Assembly: GCF_000092065.1 (NCBI RefSeq)
Contig: NC_009357.1
Span: forward strand, 806,001 to 870,000
Direction of reading: 5' to 3'
Length of the DNA stretch: 64,000 bases
From: Ostreococcus lucimarinus CCE9901
Lineage: Eukaryota; Chlorophyta; Mamiellophyceae; Mamiellales; Bathycoccaceae
Made by a program: the position numbers and the translations under genes
In this document: piece after piece, positions 39,301 through 48,939 of the stretch
Layout of the letters: the number at the start of each line of letters is the position of its first letter
How positions within the stretch are numbered: position 1 is the first letter of the stretch
Notes under the pieces: model-generated
What the model was told of the DNA's origin: nothing
The model's database searches: none
The model's input: only the letters and a program-made list of their open reading frames with translations

Positions 39301-39831
39301 GCCCTTGATTGCGGTATTTCACACGCCATCGTCGCTCGAGCCAATGCATTGCTCGAGGAACAAACGAGCATCCCGCTCGTAAAGTTGAGCGACTCAGAGC
39401 AGGCGACGTTGATCGAGAAGCAAGACACCAGCCCGGAAAGACCGCGTGTCGATGGTGAATATTTGAAACTTCTCCTCGCTGAATCAACTGCGCGAGCGCT
39501 TCAACTTGAAAATGCGCAAGTGATTCACGTGGGTCCGAATCAAACGCCGCCGATTGGCTCCGCCGGACAAACGTGCGTGTACATTCTTCGCCGCGGAGAC
39601 GGCTGGTGCTATTGCGGCGAGAGCGACCATCTTCCTACGCGACTCGCGACGCATCGTCAAAGTTCCCAGCGTCTCATCGAGCTAGTGTACGTCGCGGTGC
39701 CGAAAGAAGCGGGAGGAAAGAGCGCCGCGCGCGCCCTCGAGAGCCGCGTCATCCAAGCGTTACAGCGAGCGCGCGTGCCGTTGTGGTCGGATCAAGACGC
39801 CGCACACAAACATTTTGGCGCCGCAGGGTGA
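36328..39831 (+). CDS. MSH1: plant-type MSH1: organellar MutS homolog with C-terminal GIY-YIG domain
   Basis: A 1167-residue protein. The N-terminus of about 100 residues is low-complexity, rich in Arg, Ala and Thr, and transit-like. The MutS mismatch-recognition domain starts near 135 (DYARTVKAAHPRKISLIRVGDFYECLGYDA, including the Phe-x-Glu type motif FYE). The ATPase has Walker A LTGPNMAGKST and the signature MVDELGRGTEASHGTAIGG. A GIY-YIG domain lies in the last 95 residues (CVYILRRGDGWCYCGESDHL, TRLATHRQ). Plant MSH1 suppresses recombination between repeats in mitochondrial and plastid genomes. The start was taken at the first ATG after the divergent CblD gene; several downstream ATGs are possible. 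Confidence 0.93.
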   Translation: MASSAVMRARSLARRARVVAASACEAASLASRARASGASRASRVARGGAATARRAMATTTTATTTAARARATPRWRCATTTATARRAMRAMRAETDETTARASDDARAVSYWREQIQNYDASAKASTRGMIARLDRDDPLGVDLTLRGASTRHGAGKRMTLYDYARTVKAAHPRKISLIRVGDFYECLGYDAVMLVMHAGLNPMGISGVPKAGCPVVKIQETLDRLTSRGYSCVVCEEVPQMNRYGQPTPPKDRYIAAIVTPASPNYVKGAASQGEDVDFGDGSAPPVIGLASSALGYTVVTVEPDLRRVSVLEGLTAEAAAAKLSAGGIAPPLYRHASLGSGHAQSGRHAAGTSAPSRRLRWEVQSILSAAEGVDAVKYNGDVVEKLLDLVRLDHGLGPEDAFHRVTVPNKGRPAPLSLATAQQLGILPSRSVPPLLTHLLPERSAPAACRSYLQELLLHPPPPQTALAIQEASVLFTKSTSAMPQLEVLPPSKVAKLLAQREASHTFFADLASMARGVEALLTNSSADIRRAGHLLIDPTSLKLGAKLNGDALAKVCSEASAMIENVVSEDVLNGIAVVRQKSDEDESDDEDERDDASFVMDGLDQPLKLLNIPNRFMFENERWRGRVRREHIPEAIDRVESAARALETAVNEDFMPIIEKAAAEKKTKARKCELEHDMRNNALWMRHAPKDAMKMDDFIHPRDRFGKEVADRWTTARVELALDDYRVATQKAAVAVSDTLINLADDLQEHISSLVGAATLSTVTIAILAHASNAINKRWTPPTLLPEGDTASPLAVEGLVPFWMRLDGAETVPNSFDIDGLVLLTGPNMAGKSTVLRSVAALALLAQCGLHAPAISAQVPRLDSLIVRMASTDSPVEGLSSFAVEMLEIKSMLSSCTAGSLIMVDELGRGTEASHGTAIGGAVVEALDECGARGIFATHLHGILDLPLRVSPWTRRARMETAKSDDGSTRPTWRMVPGECRESLALQTALDCGISHAIVARANALLEEQTSIPLVKLSDSEQATLIEKQDTSPERPRVDGEYLKLLLAESTARALQLENAQVIHVGPNQTPPIGSAGQTCVYILRRGDGWCYCGESDHLPTRLATHRQSSQRLIELVYVAVPKEAGGKSAARALESRVIQALQRARVPLWSDQDAAHKHFGAAG

Positions 39832-39907
39832 GTTAGAGAAATTGAAATAGCAGTGATATGGGTTCGTTTCATTTATTCATGAAAATACATTGTGTGTGTA
39901 GATGCGG

Positions 39908-41290
39908 CTAAACGCTCAGACCGGATCCCAAAACGAAACGCTCGATGCGTTTGTCCAAGGGAAACGTCGGCGCGACTTTGAATCCCGTCACCGACTTGAA
40001 GCGCGCGTTGAGCCAAGAACCGAGGCGACGCAGTAAATCGCCTCTACGATGCATCATCAAATCCGCGACGTCGCCTCCATGGCCTTGTTGATACTGAACA
40101 CGCAACGAATCGTGTGTGTTTTGCGATCCCGTGGAGCGCGTCGGCCTCGCGCCGCGGGATGATTGACCCACGCTTTGCGCCGCGTTTCTCCGCTCGTTCG
40201 TAAATCTATCCAGCTCTTTCGACACGTACGCGGCGTTAGATACAGCTTGAAACCGCTGTCTCGCCAACTGTGAAGCGCGCAGCGCGTCCTCTGACGCCCG
40301 CGCCGCCGGCAGCGCGCCCGCGGGAGTCGCGTCGACAGTCACTGGCACGGGCATTTCGCCCACTATCTTACCGCCCGCCTCACCACCCTCGACTGAGTTT
40401 TCTTGACTCGAGTCTCGCACCGCCGAGTCGTCGTCCGACCGCCGCGTGGACGCCGCGCGGTACTGCGCGATCGCGCGCGCCACCGATCCATCACCTCCCC
40501 GACTCGCACCAGCGGATCCACCGTAACTCGGAATCCCGCCCCCGGGCTTACTTCCGCCTCCCCGACTCGCCGCGTACGAAACCGAACTCTCTCGTTCAAC
40601 CACCGCTTTGCTCCACGGCGCCGCGCGCGTCTCCGTCGCCGCCGTCGTCGCCATCGCGGGCGATCCGCTGTCACCGACGATAGAATTCTCGTTCGCATTA
40701 AATCGCACGACCTTGCTCGCGCTCGCCTTGGTCTTCGTCTCCTCTCGTCCGATCATCACGAATTCATACTCTGGCGCCGTTCTCTTCGCCCCCCCCGTCG
40801 CCGTCGGCTTCGCGTTCTCATCCATCTCATCCCTCGCCGCGTCGCGCGCCGTCTCGTAGGCGCTTCGCTTCGCCACCGGTTTCGCCTCCAACCGCGTGTT
40901 CCCCGACGTCGTCCGCTTCAGGTCGTACTGCTCGCCCAGCAGCGCCAACAGCGACGTCGCGTCGAATTTCCCCTCGTTCGCTCCCTTCGCCCCCGTCGTC
41001 CCTCTCGCCGCGCCCGACGCCCCGGATTCGTACGCTGGATTCATCCGCGCGTCGCGCTCGCGCGTTCGTCCCCCCCGCGTCCCGCGCGCGTCCTCGTCAT
41101 CGCCCGTTTCATTCAGAATTCTAAAATTTCCGTTCGATCGCCGTTCGCGCGAATTCGACCCCGTCCTCGCGTCGTACGCCAGCACGTCGCTCACGTCCTC
41201 GAACCGCCGCGTCGAGCGCGTCTCGAGCGACGATCCCTCGCTGTTCGGCGCGCGGTCACCGCGTCGGCGTCGATGCGTCGTCGTCGTCAT
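39908..41290 (-). CDS. conserved-looking protein of unknown function, mostly disordered
   Basis: A 460-residue protein with no domain I recognise. The first 350 residues are low-complexity and rich in Ser, Arg, Ala, Gly and Thr, with short hydrophobic patches such as DATSLLALLGEQYDLKR and YEFVMIGREE. The C-terminal 110 residues look more ordered: RQRFQAVSNAAYVSKELDRF, then GDLLRRLGSWLNARFKSVTGF and a final LDKRIERFVLGSGLSV. It is convergent with MSH1 (76 bp) and divergent from the ABCF gene (76 bp). The ATG at 41290 is the only one consistent with the neighbour. Confidence 0.65.
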   Translation of the reverse strand: MTTTTHRRRRGDRAPNSEGSSLETRSTRRFEDVSDVLAYDARTGSNSRERRSNGNFRILNETGDDEDARGTRGGRTRERDARMNPAYESGASGAARGTTGAKGANEGKFDATSLLALLGEQYDLKRTTSGNTRLEAKPVAKRSAYETARDAARDEMDENAKPTATGGAKRTAPEYEFVMIGREETKTKASASKVVRFNANENSIVGDSGSPAMATTAATETRAAPWSKAVVERESSVSYAASRGGGSKPGGGIPSYGGSAGASRGGDGSVARAIAQYRAASTRRSDDDSAVRDSSQENSVEGGEAGGKIVGEMPVPVTVDATPAGALPAARASEDALRASQLARQRFQAVSNAAYVSKELDRFTNERRNAAQSVGQSSRGARPTRSTGSQNTHDSLRVQYQQGHGGDVADLMMHRRGDLLRRLGSWLNARFKSVTGFKVAPTFPLDKRIERFVLGSGLSV

Positions 41291-41366
41291 CGAATCCAAT
41301 CGAATTCGCGCGTCGATTACTGACGCGACGCCGCGACACCGCGACGCCGCGACGCGCGCGCGCGCG

Positions 41367-41494
41367 ATGCGCGCGGCGGACGCGCGCGCGGACGCGCTCG
41401 TGCGCGCGCTCGGCGGCGACGACGCCGTCGCGGCGTTTCGCGCGCACTTTGACGACGACACGCGGCGGTTCGTCGAGGACGCGCTCGGCGACGT

Positions 41495-41532
<38 letters not shown>

Positions 41533-41659
41533 TCGACGCGCTGGTGGAGATTTTGCTGCCGTTCGCGGCGGAGGCGATGGGATTGGACGCCGAGGACGAG
41601 GGCGTGGCGCGGCGCGCGCGAGTCGCGTGGGCGCGGCGCGACGGCGGCGGCGACGGCGA

Positions 41660-41693
<34 letters not shown>

Positions 41694-44243
41694 CCGGCGG
41701 TTCCGACGACGACGACGAGGAATGAAAAAGAAAATGATGCGGACGCGTCGACGGCGAGGGACGGGGATCGAGGCGGCGCGGACGCGTCGACGGCGACGGA
41801 TTGGATGGCGAACGCGTCGACGCTGATGCGAGCCGAATTCGAGGCGTCGACGGCGGAACGAGCGGTTCGAAGACGGCCGAGGGACGAGAAAACAGTCAAA
41901 GCGTGCGTCGAGCGCGCGTTCGGGGTCGGTGCGTTCGCGAACGACGAGGACGCGCTCGAATACGTCGCGAGTTTGGTCGCGGCGGACGTGGACGAGGCGG
42001 AGGAGACGCTCGAGGACGCGCTGTCCGCAGTGATAGACGCGTACGATTTGAAGATTTCTGGTTCGGTCGAGGAGGTCTGTCGTCGCTTGCGCGAGCTTTT
42101 GGACGAACGCGCGGAGTTGGAGATTTGTAAGACGAAGCGCGGGGTGACGCCGGACGCGGCGACCGGGGTTCGCAAGCTCGCGAACGTCGTTAAGATGGGC
42201 GACGACGCCTCTCGCCGAGGACGAAAAGGTCAAAGCGTGGACGCCGCGGCGGGACTCATCGGTGGGAGCGCGTTTTGGGAGCAAGAGCAACGAAAGCAAC
42301 AGCTGGAAGAGGAAGAGCGCATGACGGCGCTGGCGAAAGCGAACGCGGAGGCGGTCGAGCAGAAGCGTCGGCGACGAGACGAAAAAGCGGCCAAGGCCAA
42401 GGCCAAGGCGCGCGAACGACAGCTCGAGGAAGAGATTCAAAACATGGAGCAGCTCGCCATCAACGCCGTGTACTCCAAAGGCGCGTCCAGTCGACTTGGT
42501 TCGCGCGATATATCTGTCTCCGAATTTAGTATGCCGCATCCTCGCGGTGGCGACGACTTGCTCGAAGGGACGACGCTGAGTTTGATGCACGGTCATCGGT
42601 ACGGCTTGTGCGGGCGAAACGGATGCGGGAAGTCCACGCTCCTTCGTTTGCTCGCTCAAAAGCGCGTACCAGGGATTCCCGCGGACTTGCGTATTATGTA
42701 TGTCGCGCAAGACTCGAGCGATGATCTCGCCTCGTGCGAGTTGACTCCGATCGAAGTCTTGGTGAAGTCGGACACGCGTCGCGAACTTTTGTCCAAGCAA
42801 CTCAAGGAGTTGCAAGATCACGAGGACGCGGCGGTGGATGTGGCCATCGACAAACGCATTCGGGAAATTTGCGATGAACTGAAAGCTATCGGGGCCTCAG
42901 ACGCGCACGAGCGCGCGAGAAAAGTTTTGCGCGGTCTTCAGTTTGACGCCGAACAGACTAGACGGCCGGTGGCATCGTTGAGCGGCGGCTGGCGCGTGCG
43001 CGTATCGCTCGCTCGCGCTTTGTACGTCAATCCAGATTGTTTATTGCTCGATGAGCCCACGAATCACTTGGACTTGGAAGCGTGTTTATGGCTCGAGCAG
43101 TACATTTGCAACGCGTTCGATGGGCGCACGCTCGTCGTGGTCTCGCACGACCGCTCATTCCTGAACGCTGTATGTACCGACGTCCTAGCGGTGTCGAATA
43201 AGAAGCTCACCGCGTACGCGGGCGATTACGCCACGTATGAAGCCGTGCGAGACGAGCAAAATGCGCGCCAGCAAAAAATGTACGACGAGCAGCAGGCTAA
43301 AAAGAAGCAAATGCAAAAGTTTGTCGATAAACATTTGCACAAAGGTTCGTCGTCCATGTTTGACGACGGAAACGCCAAAAAAGCAAAAGAGTTGGCAAAA
43401 AAAATGGAACGCATGGGTGCCATGGGACACGACGGAAAGAAGTGGAAACTCTCGTACGACGGCGCGCAGAAAGAGCTGACAGCGCCTGAAGTGGAGACCG
43501 GAAGTTTTAAATTTAGCTTTCCAGATCCTGGTCCGCTCCCGTCTAGCGAAAGCGTCCAGCTGCGCGAGATTGCGTTCAAATACGCCGCCGACGAGCCGGC
43601 GATGTTTGATCAGTTTTCGCACCCATTCGACTTGACCACGCGGATTGCGCTCGTGGGTAGAAACGGCGCGGGTAAGTCCACACTCATGAAACTCATCACG
43701 GGCGCGTTAAAGCCAACGCGAGGTGAGATTTTCAAAAGCGGCAAGATGAGAATCGCTCACATCACGCAGCATCACGTCGAACAGCTCGACATGACTATGA
43801 CGCCGCTGGAGTTTGTGTTGCACGTCTCCGGCATCGAACTCAGCGCGTCGACCTCACCCGAGCACGAGCAAGACGCCCGTCGTCGACTCGGTCGATTCGG
43901 TATTTCCGGCTCGCTCCAAACGCAAACCATCGCGCTGTTGTCCGGAGGGCAAAAATCGAGAGTCGCCTGGGCCGTCGCCACGTGGGACGAGCCACACATC
44001 CTCCTCCTCGACGAGCCCACCAATCATTTGGATTACGAAAGCGTCAACGCATTAATCGACGCCATCAACGCTTTCGACGGCGGCGTCGTTTTCGTCTCCC
44101 ACGACGAATTCTTCGTCCAATCCATTCACGGCGCCCGCGTGTTGGAGATCACCGGCGACGGCGCGCCGGGCGCGGTGTCCTTCGACGACGATTTCGACGC
44201 CTACAAGCGCAAAGCCCTGAGAGCCCTCAAACGATGGACGTGA
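41367..44243 (+). CDS. ABCF-type ATPase (ABCF3/GCN20-like) with long N-terminal extension
   Basis: A 958-residue soluble protein with two ATP-binding cassettes and no membrane helices. NBD1 has GRNGCGKSTLLRLL, LSGGWRVRVSLARAL and LLLDEPTNHLDLEA. NBD2 has GRNGAGKSTLMKLI, LSGGQKSRVAWA and LLLDEPTNHLDYES. A basic linker with ARQQKMYDEQQAKKK separates them. The N-terminal 380 residues include runs of eight Asp and nine Thr and then a helical region with EDALSAVIDAYDL, as in GCN20/ABCF3 proteins that assist GCN1 in GCN2 signalling or ribosome rescue. The C-terminal DDFDAYKRKALRAL is typical of the family. Confidence 0.9.
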
Positions 44244-44306
44244 CTCTCGCGCATTCCTCCGTTCCACGCCTCGCGCCTCGATCGCGCGTCGCGAATGTAG
44301 TCTAAA

Positions 44307-44327
44307 CGTAGTTCGTAGTTCGTAGTT
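44307..44327. repeat. (CGTAGTT)3 short tandem repeat
   Basis: Three exact 7-bp units followed by a diverged unit lie in the 215-bp spacer between the ABCF stop and the CysRS start. The rest of the spacer is GC-rich and holds no gene I can see. Confidence 0.75.
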
Positions 44328-44458
44328 CGCGGTTCGCGTCCCGAAGCCCCGCGCGGCGAGGTCAACTCTGCCCCGCGCGATGCGTTCGCCGCACACCGCA
44401 TCGCGTCGCGACGCGACCGCAATCGACGCGCGCGCGCGAACGAACGTCCACCGCGGGC

Positions 44459-46699
44459 ATGCCGGTCGACGCGCGCGTGCGCGAGGGTTACTTTTTCGGG
44501 CGCGCGTGCGCGTGCGCGCCGCCCACGAGCTGGTGGCGCGATGACGCCGAACGCGCCGCGCGCGACGCCGCGGACGCGCGTCGACGCGCGCCGGCGCTGC
44601 TGAACACGTTCACGAAGACCAAAGTACCGTTTAAACCGCTGAGCGGGAACTCGGTGGGGTGGTACATCTGCGGACCGACGGTGTACGACTCGGCGCACGT
44701 GGGACACGCGCGCAACTACGTCAACTTTGACGTCTTGCGCAGGGTGATGATGGAGTACTTTGGCTACGACGTGCGGTTCGTGATGAACGTGACGGACATA
44801 GATGATAAAATTATCATGCGCGCGCACACGAGACGGGCGGAGGCGGTGGTGAAGGCGGCGAGGGAAACGGGCGAGACGAGACTCGGAGCGGAGACGCTGG
44901 CGGTGGAAAAGTTGTTGGCGGAGGGTGGGAAACCGTTAGGGGCGCTCGATAGCGCCACGCGGACGCTGGCGAACGCGGTGAAGGCGGCGATAGGAAGCGG
45001 GATCGATGCCGAGCACTGTTGCGCGAAAGATTGGACGATTCAGGATGGATACCTGACGCTCGCGCACCAATTCGAAGCCGAGTTCATGGAGGATATGAAA
45101 TCCTTGGGCGTGGCGCGACCGGACATGCTGACGCGGGTTTCGGAGTACGTGGATAAGGTGATTTTGTACATTCAAGTCATCATTAACAAAGGATTCGCGT
45201 ACGAGTCCAACGGCAGCGTGTACTTTGACGTCAAGGCTTTCGAGGCGGCGGAGAACCACAAGTACGGCAAGCTGAATCAAAACGCCATGGAAAACATCAC
45301 GGAAGCCATGGATGGAGAGGGCGCACTCGAGGCGGAAAAGAGCGAAAAGAAGTGCGATTTTGACTTTGTGCTTTGGAAGATGAGCAAAGACGGTGAGCCG
45401 TGCTGGAGCTCGCCCTGGGGTATGGGTCGCCCGGGGTGGCACATCGAGTGCTCCGCGATGTGCAGCGACATTCTCGGTCAATCCGTCGATATCAACGGTG
45501 GCGGGATCGATTTGAACTTTCCTCATCACGAAAATCAGCTCGCGCAGTCGGAGGCGCATTACGATACCGAACAATGGGTGAACTTTTTCATCCACACCGG
45601 TCACTTGCACATCGACGGGTTGAAGATGAGCAAGAGTTTGAAGAATTTCATCACCATTCGCGCGGCGCTCAAGATGTACTCGGCGAGACAAATTCGGTTC
45701 TTATTCCTGCTTAACCAGTGGTGCGATCCGATGGAACTCACCCCAGTCGCTGCGCCTGATGGATCTGGCGTCATCGGCTTTAAGCAGATGGATCTCGCGC
45801 TGAGCATCGAACGCTTGTTTGTGGAATTTTTCCACTCCATCAAGGGCGTGTTCCGCACCTCTGGAAGTTACCACGTCGACAAGCAGCAGACTTGGAACGA
45901 GCGCGAGCGCGAACTTAGTGATGCGCTCGACACGTCTCAAGCCGCCGTGCACGAAGCACTCATCGACAATATCAACACCCCCAACACCCTTCTTGCACTG
46001 CAAGATCTCGTCAAGGCGACGAATAAGTACCTCGCGGAGACAGGCAGCGTTGATGTTCGACCACTTCTCCTCGAACGCGTGGGCAAGTTTGTCACGAAGA
46101 TCCTTAACTGCTTGGGCGTGTGCTTAGACACCGGCGCGGTCGGGTTCCCGGAGTCTTCGGAGGGTTCGTCCGAAGGTCGTGAAGAAACGCTTTCACCGTT
46201 TCTTGATTTGATGACGAAATTCAGAGACGACATTCGCAAGCTCGCCCAAGGCGGGGCGTCCGCGAAGGAACTTCTCACCGCGTGCGACAACCTGCGAGAC
46301 GTCGGGTTACCAGAGCTCGGCGTGAAGCTCGACGACAAGGAGGGCGGTGCGTTGTGGAAGCTTTACGACGCGGACGAGTTGAAGAAAGAAATTGCGCGCG
46401 AGCACGAAGCCAAGGAGGAGAAGGAAAGAGCGAAGCGCGCAGCCAAGGAGGAAGCGGCGCGCAAGGCGGCGGAAAAAGAAGCCAGGGCTAAGGTTCCACC
46501 GAGTGAAATGTTCAAGACGTTCAGTGAATACGAAGGATTGTACTCCAAGTACGACGACGACGGAGTGCCGACGCACGACGCCGCGGGCGAGGCTTTGGCG
46601 AAGAGCGCGGCAAAGAAACTGCTCAAGTCGCGCCAACAGCAAGAGAAGGCTCACGAAACGTACCTCGCCAAGGCGGGCATGGAAAAGCTCGCAGTCTAA
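44459..46699 (+). CDS. CARS: cysteinyl-tRNA synthetase, probably cytosolic
   Basis: A 746-residue class I synthetase. It has ICGPTVYDSAHVGHARNYVNFD, which contains the HIGH-like HVGH and the first zinc ligand Cys, and VMNVTDIDDKI. GRPGWHIECSAMC and FPHHENQLAQSEA supply further zinc ligands. KMSKSLKNFITI is the second ATP-binding motif. The C-terminal 150 residues are a helical, Lys/Glu/Ala-rich extension (EHEAKEEKERAKRAAKEEAARK) common in eukaryotic CysRS. A short aromatic N-terminal stretch (GYFFGRACACAPPTSWW) replaces a transit peptide, so the cytosol is most likely, though dual targeting is not excluded. Confidence 0.93.
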   Translation: MPVDARVREGYFFGRACACAPPTSWWRDDAERAARDAADARRRAPALLNTFTKTKVPFKPLSGNSVGWYICGPTVYDSAHVGHARNYVNFDVLRRVMMEYFGYDVRFVMNVTDIDDKIIMRAHTRRAEAVVKAARETGETRLGAETLAVEKLLAEGGKPLGALDSATRTLANAVKAAIGSGIDAEHCCAKDWTIQDGYLTLAHQFEAEFMEDMKSLGVARPDMLTRVSEYVDKVILYIQVIINKGFAYESNGSVYFDVKAFEAAENHKYGKLNQNAMENITEAMDGEGALEAEKSEKKCDFDFVLWKMSKDGEPCWSSPWGMGRPGWHIECSAMCSDILGQSVDINGGGIDLNFPHHENQLAQSEAHYDTEQWVNFFIHTGHLHIDGLKMSKSLKNFITIRAALKMYSARQIRFLFLLNQWCDPMELTPVAAPDGSGVIGFKQMDLALSIERLFVEFFHSIKGVFRTSGSYHVDKQQTWNERERELSDALDTSQAAVHEALIDNINTPNTLLALQDLVKATNKYLAETGSVDVRPLLLERVGKFVTKILNCLGVCLDTGAVGFPESSEGSSEGREETLSPFLDLMTKFRDDIRKLAQGGASAKELLTACDNLRDVGLPELGVKLDDKEGGALWKLYDADELKKEIAREHEAKEEKERAKRAAKEEAARKAAEKEARAKVPPSEMFKTFSEYEGLYSKYDDDGVPTHDAAGEALAKSAAKKLLKSRQQQEKAHETYLAKAGMEKLAV

Positions 46700-46778
46700 C
46701 GTCTCAGTCATCCTCATTAGCGAGTTGTCGAATAAACGAAAGTGAATTTAAAAATTGTGCTTACATTTTTCACGCGCT

Positions 46779-48779
46779 CTACGAAGAGTATCCGAGCTTC
46801 TTGGACAACTCTTCAGCCTCGGCCATAAGACCACCGAGGTGGGCATGCAACGCGTCGCTCCAGAACGTCGCCGATTTCGGGTCCAAACCAAACGGTTCGA
46901 CCGCCTCGACGAAGTCCTTCGTGCCGCCGGCTCGCAAGAGATCGAGAAGCTTCGCTTCAAAGCCCTCCGGTTGCTTCATGTACGCGCCGTACAACGAGCC
47001 GACCAAGAGATCACCGAATGCATAAGCGTAGACGTAGAAGGCGACGTTGTGGAAGTGCGAGACGTACGCGTAAAGGTGAGAAGTGTCTTCGAGAGAGTCG
47101 AAGATTTCACCCTCCTTGCCGTAATACTCTTCCGTGCACTCGCGCCACGCCTTGGACATTTCCTCCGGCGTCACCGTACCCTTGGCGCGCATGGTGTGCA
47201 CCTTTTCTTCAAATTTATCAAAAGAGCATTGACGCACGACGGAGTTGATGATGTCGTCCACCTTGGACATGATCATCGCCAAACGATCTTCATCGCTCGG
47301 AGTCTTCTCCAACAAGTCACGGAACACAATCATTTCTCCAAAGATGCTCGCGGTTTCCGCGAGCGTGAGCGGCGGGTGGAATTGCAAGATGCCTTGCGGG
47401 TAACTCAACTCAAAATGGACTGCGTGCCCAGACTCGTGCGCCAGCGTGGCGACGTCACGCGCGGAGTGGGTAAAGTTGAGAAGCTGGAACGGGCCGGAGC
47501 CGTACGCCGAAGAGCAGTATGCGCCGCCTCTTTTCCCATCTTGCGCCGGCACGTCGATGCGCTTTTCGTCGACGAACTTCGTGAACATGTCCGCCATAGT
47601 GGGAGAAAACTTGTTGTAGCCCTTGTGCACGAGTTCCACCGCTTGTTCCCACGAGTAGTTGTCCTCGCCCGAACCGATGTCGATGGAAGCGTTGCGATCG
47701 GCCCAAGTGAAGGTTTCAAGTCCTTGCGTCGACTTCAAGATTTGTTTCTTCAACGTGTAGTACTTCTTGCAGTAATCCACACCTGTGGTCGCCACGGCGG
47801 CCAAGAGCGAGTCGACGACGTCGTCGGGCAAGTTGTTGCTCAGGTTGCGCGACGAACGCAAATTCTTAAACCCGCGCTCCTTGTTTTCGATTGCCCAGGA
47901 CCCGGCAGCCATATTGAGCGAAAGCGCGCAGATTCTCTCAAAATCCTTCAATCCATCGTTGAGCGTCTTCATGCACTGGCGACGCACCATCGTGTCCTTG
48001 CTGCTCGTCATCTTCGCCAGCAAAACTTCCATGTTGACCTTTTTGCCGTCGAGGTCGAACTGCAACCGAGAGAGCTCGTTGCCGTAGAATTCAATAACCT
48101 TGCCCTTGCCCGTGAACGAGCTGCGCACGGTCAACGCCCGCTCGACTTCTTTGGACAAGTTATACGGCGCCGATCGACGCACCTCATCGATGTACGGCTT
48201 GTAATTCTTCAACTTTGCGTCCTTTGCGTACTGCGCCTCCAACGCGCTCTCCGCCATATCCGCCAACTCGAGTCCGAACCACGTCAAATAATTCCCGCTC
48301 GCCTGTCCGTACTGCTGCATCAGCGCCCCTTTTCTTTGCTGCACCGCATCATCCATCAACCGCGTGTCCGCGCTCAACGACATGTAGCTCAGCACCGTCG
48401 TCAGCGTTTGCTCGATGCCCTCGTACGTTTCGATCGCCGCGAGCAGCGACGTGTCGAGCGTCCCCTCGTACGTCGCCTTGAATCCTTCGCACGCCTTCTC
48501 CACCGCCGACATCGCCTCATCGATCGCGGAGTCGTTCGTTCCCGCGTATCCAAAGTGTTTTTCCAGATCCCATCGCGGTTCCGTCGTCGTTTGCGCGTCG
48601 ACGGCGACGGCGTTCGTCGTCATGCGTCGCGATGACGTCGCGCGCGCGGTCGACGTCGCGCGCGGTTTCGCGGCGACGCGCGCGGTCGCGAGGCGCGCGC
48701 GGGGGGACGAGGACGCGCAGACGTTGGCGTATCGACGGAGCGCGCGCGTGACGAGGGTGACGCGTCCGAGGGCAGACAT
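46779..48779 (-). CDS. M3B oligopeptidase F (PepF-like), organelle-targeted
   Basis: A 666-residue protein. The first 60 residues are Arg/Ala/Ser/Thr-rich without acidic residues, a likely organellar transit peptide. The body matches bacterial PepF: WDLEKHFGY at the mature start and the zinc site HESGHAVHFEL followed by LTLAETASIFGE, which together supply the HExxH and downstream Glu ligands. YVYAYAFGDLLVGSLYGAY lies near the end. Such peptidases degrade short peptides, including cleaved transit peptides. It lies head to tail with the Kelch gene (160 bp), which continues on the same strand. Confidence 0.92.
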   Translation of the reverse strand: MSALGRVTLVTRALRRYANVCASSSPRARLATARVAAKPRATSTARATSSRRMTTNAVAVDAQTTTEPRWDLEKHFGYAGTNDSAIDEAMSAVEKACEGFKATYEGTLDTSLLAAIETYEGIEQTLTTVLSYMSLSADTRLMDDAVQQRKGALMQQYGQASGNYLTWFGLELADMAESALEAQYAKDAKLKNYKPYIDEVRRSAPYNLSKEVERALTVRSSFTGKGKVIEFYGNELSRLQFDLDGKKVNMEVLLAKMTSSKDTMVRRQCMKTLNDGLKDFERICALSLNMAAGSWAIENKERGFKNLRSSRNLSNNLPDDVVDSLLAAVATTGVDYCKKYYTLKKQILKSTQGLETFTWADRNASIDIGSGEDNYSWEQAVELVHKGYNKFSPTMADMFTKFVDEKRIDVPAQDGKRGGAYCSSAYGSGPFQLLNFTHSARDVATLAHESGHAVHFELSYPQGILQFHPPLTLAETASIFGEMIVFRDLLEKTPSDEDRLAMIMSKVDDIINSVVRQCSFDKFEEKVHTMRAKGTVTPEEMSKAWRECTEEYYGKEGEIFDSLEDTSHLYAYVSHFHNVAFYVYAYAFGDLLVGSLYGAYMKQPEGFEAKLLDLLRAGGTKDFVEAVEPFGLDPKSATFWSDALHAHLGGLMAEAEELSKKLGYSS

Positions 48780-48939
48780 CGACGGGGCGATGAGTGCGGC
48801 GGATTAGTGTGGCGAAGACGAAGCGCGAGAACGCCTCCTCGGCGGCGCGAACGCGCGCGAGAGAACGCCTCCGTGGCGACCGACTGCGTACGACTACGAC
48901 TATTTCGCTAAGTATAAAAATATGGGTCGACGCACGCGG

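Noticed and set aside
41256-42821. A 521-residue minus-strand open frame opposite the ABCF gene
   Set aside because: It is antisense of the ABCF N-terminal region; repetitive Arg/Val composition and no recognisable motif.
46755-48635. A 626-residue open frame on the plus strand opposite the oligopeptidase gene
   Set aside because: It is the antisense of the PepF coding sequence, Arg/Val/His-rich, with no domain. GC-rich codon use keeps antisense frames open.
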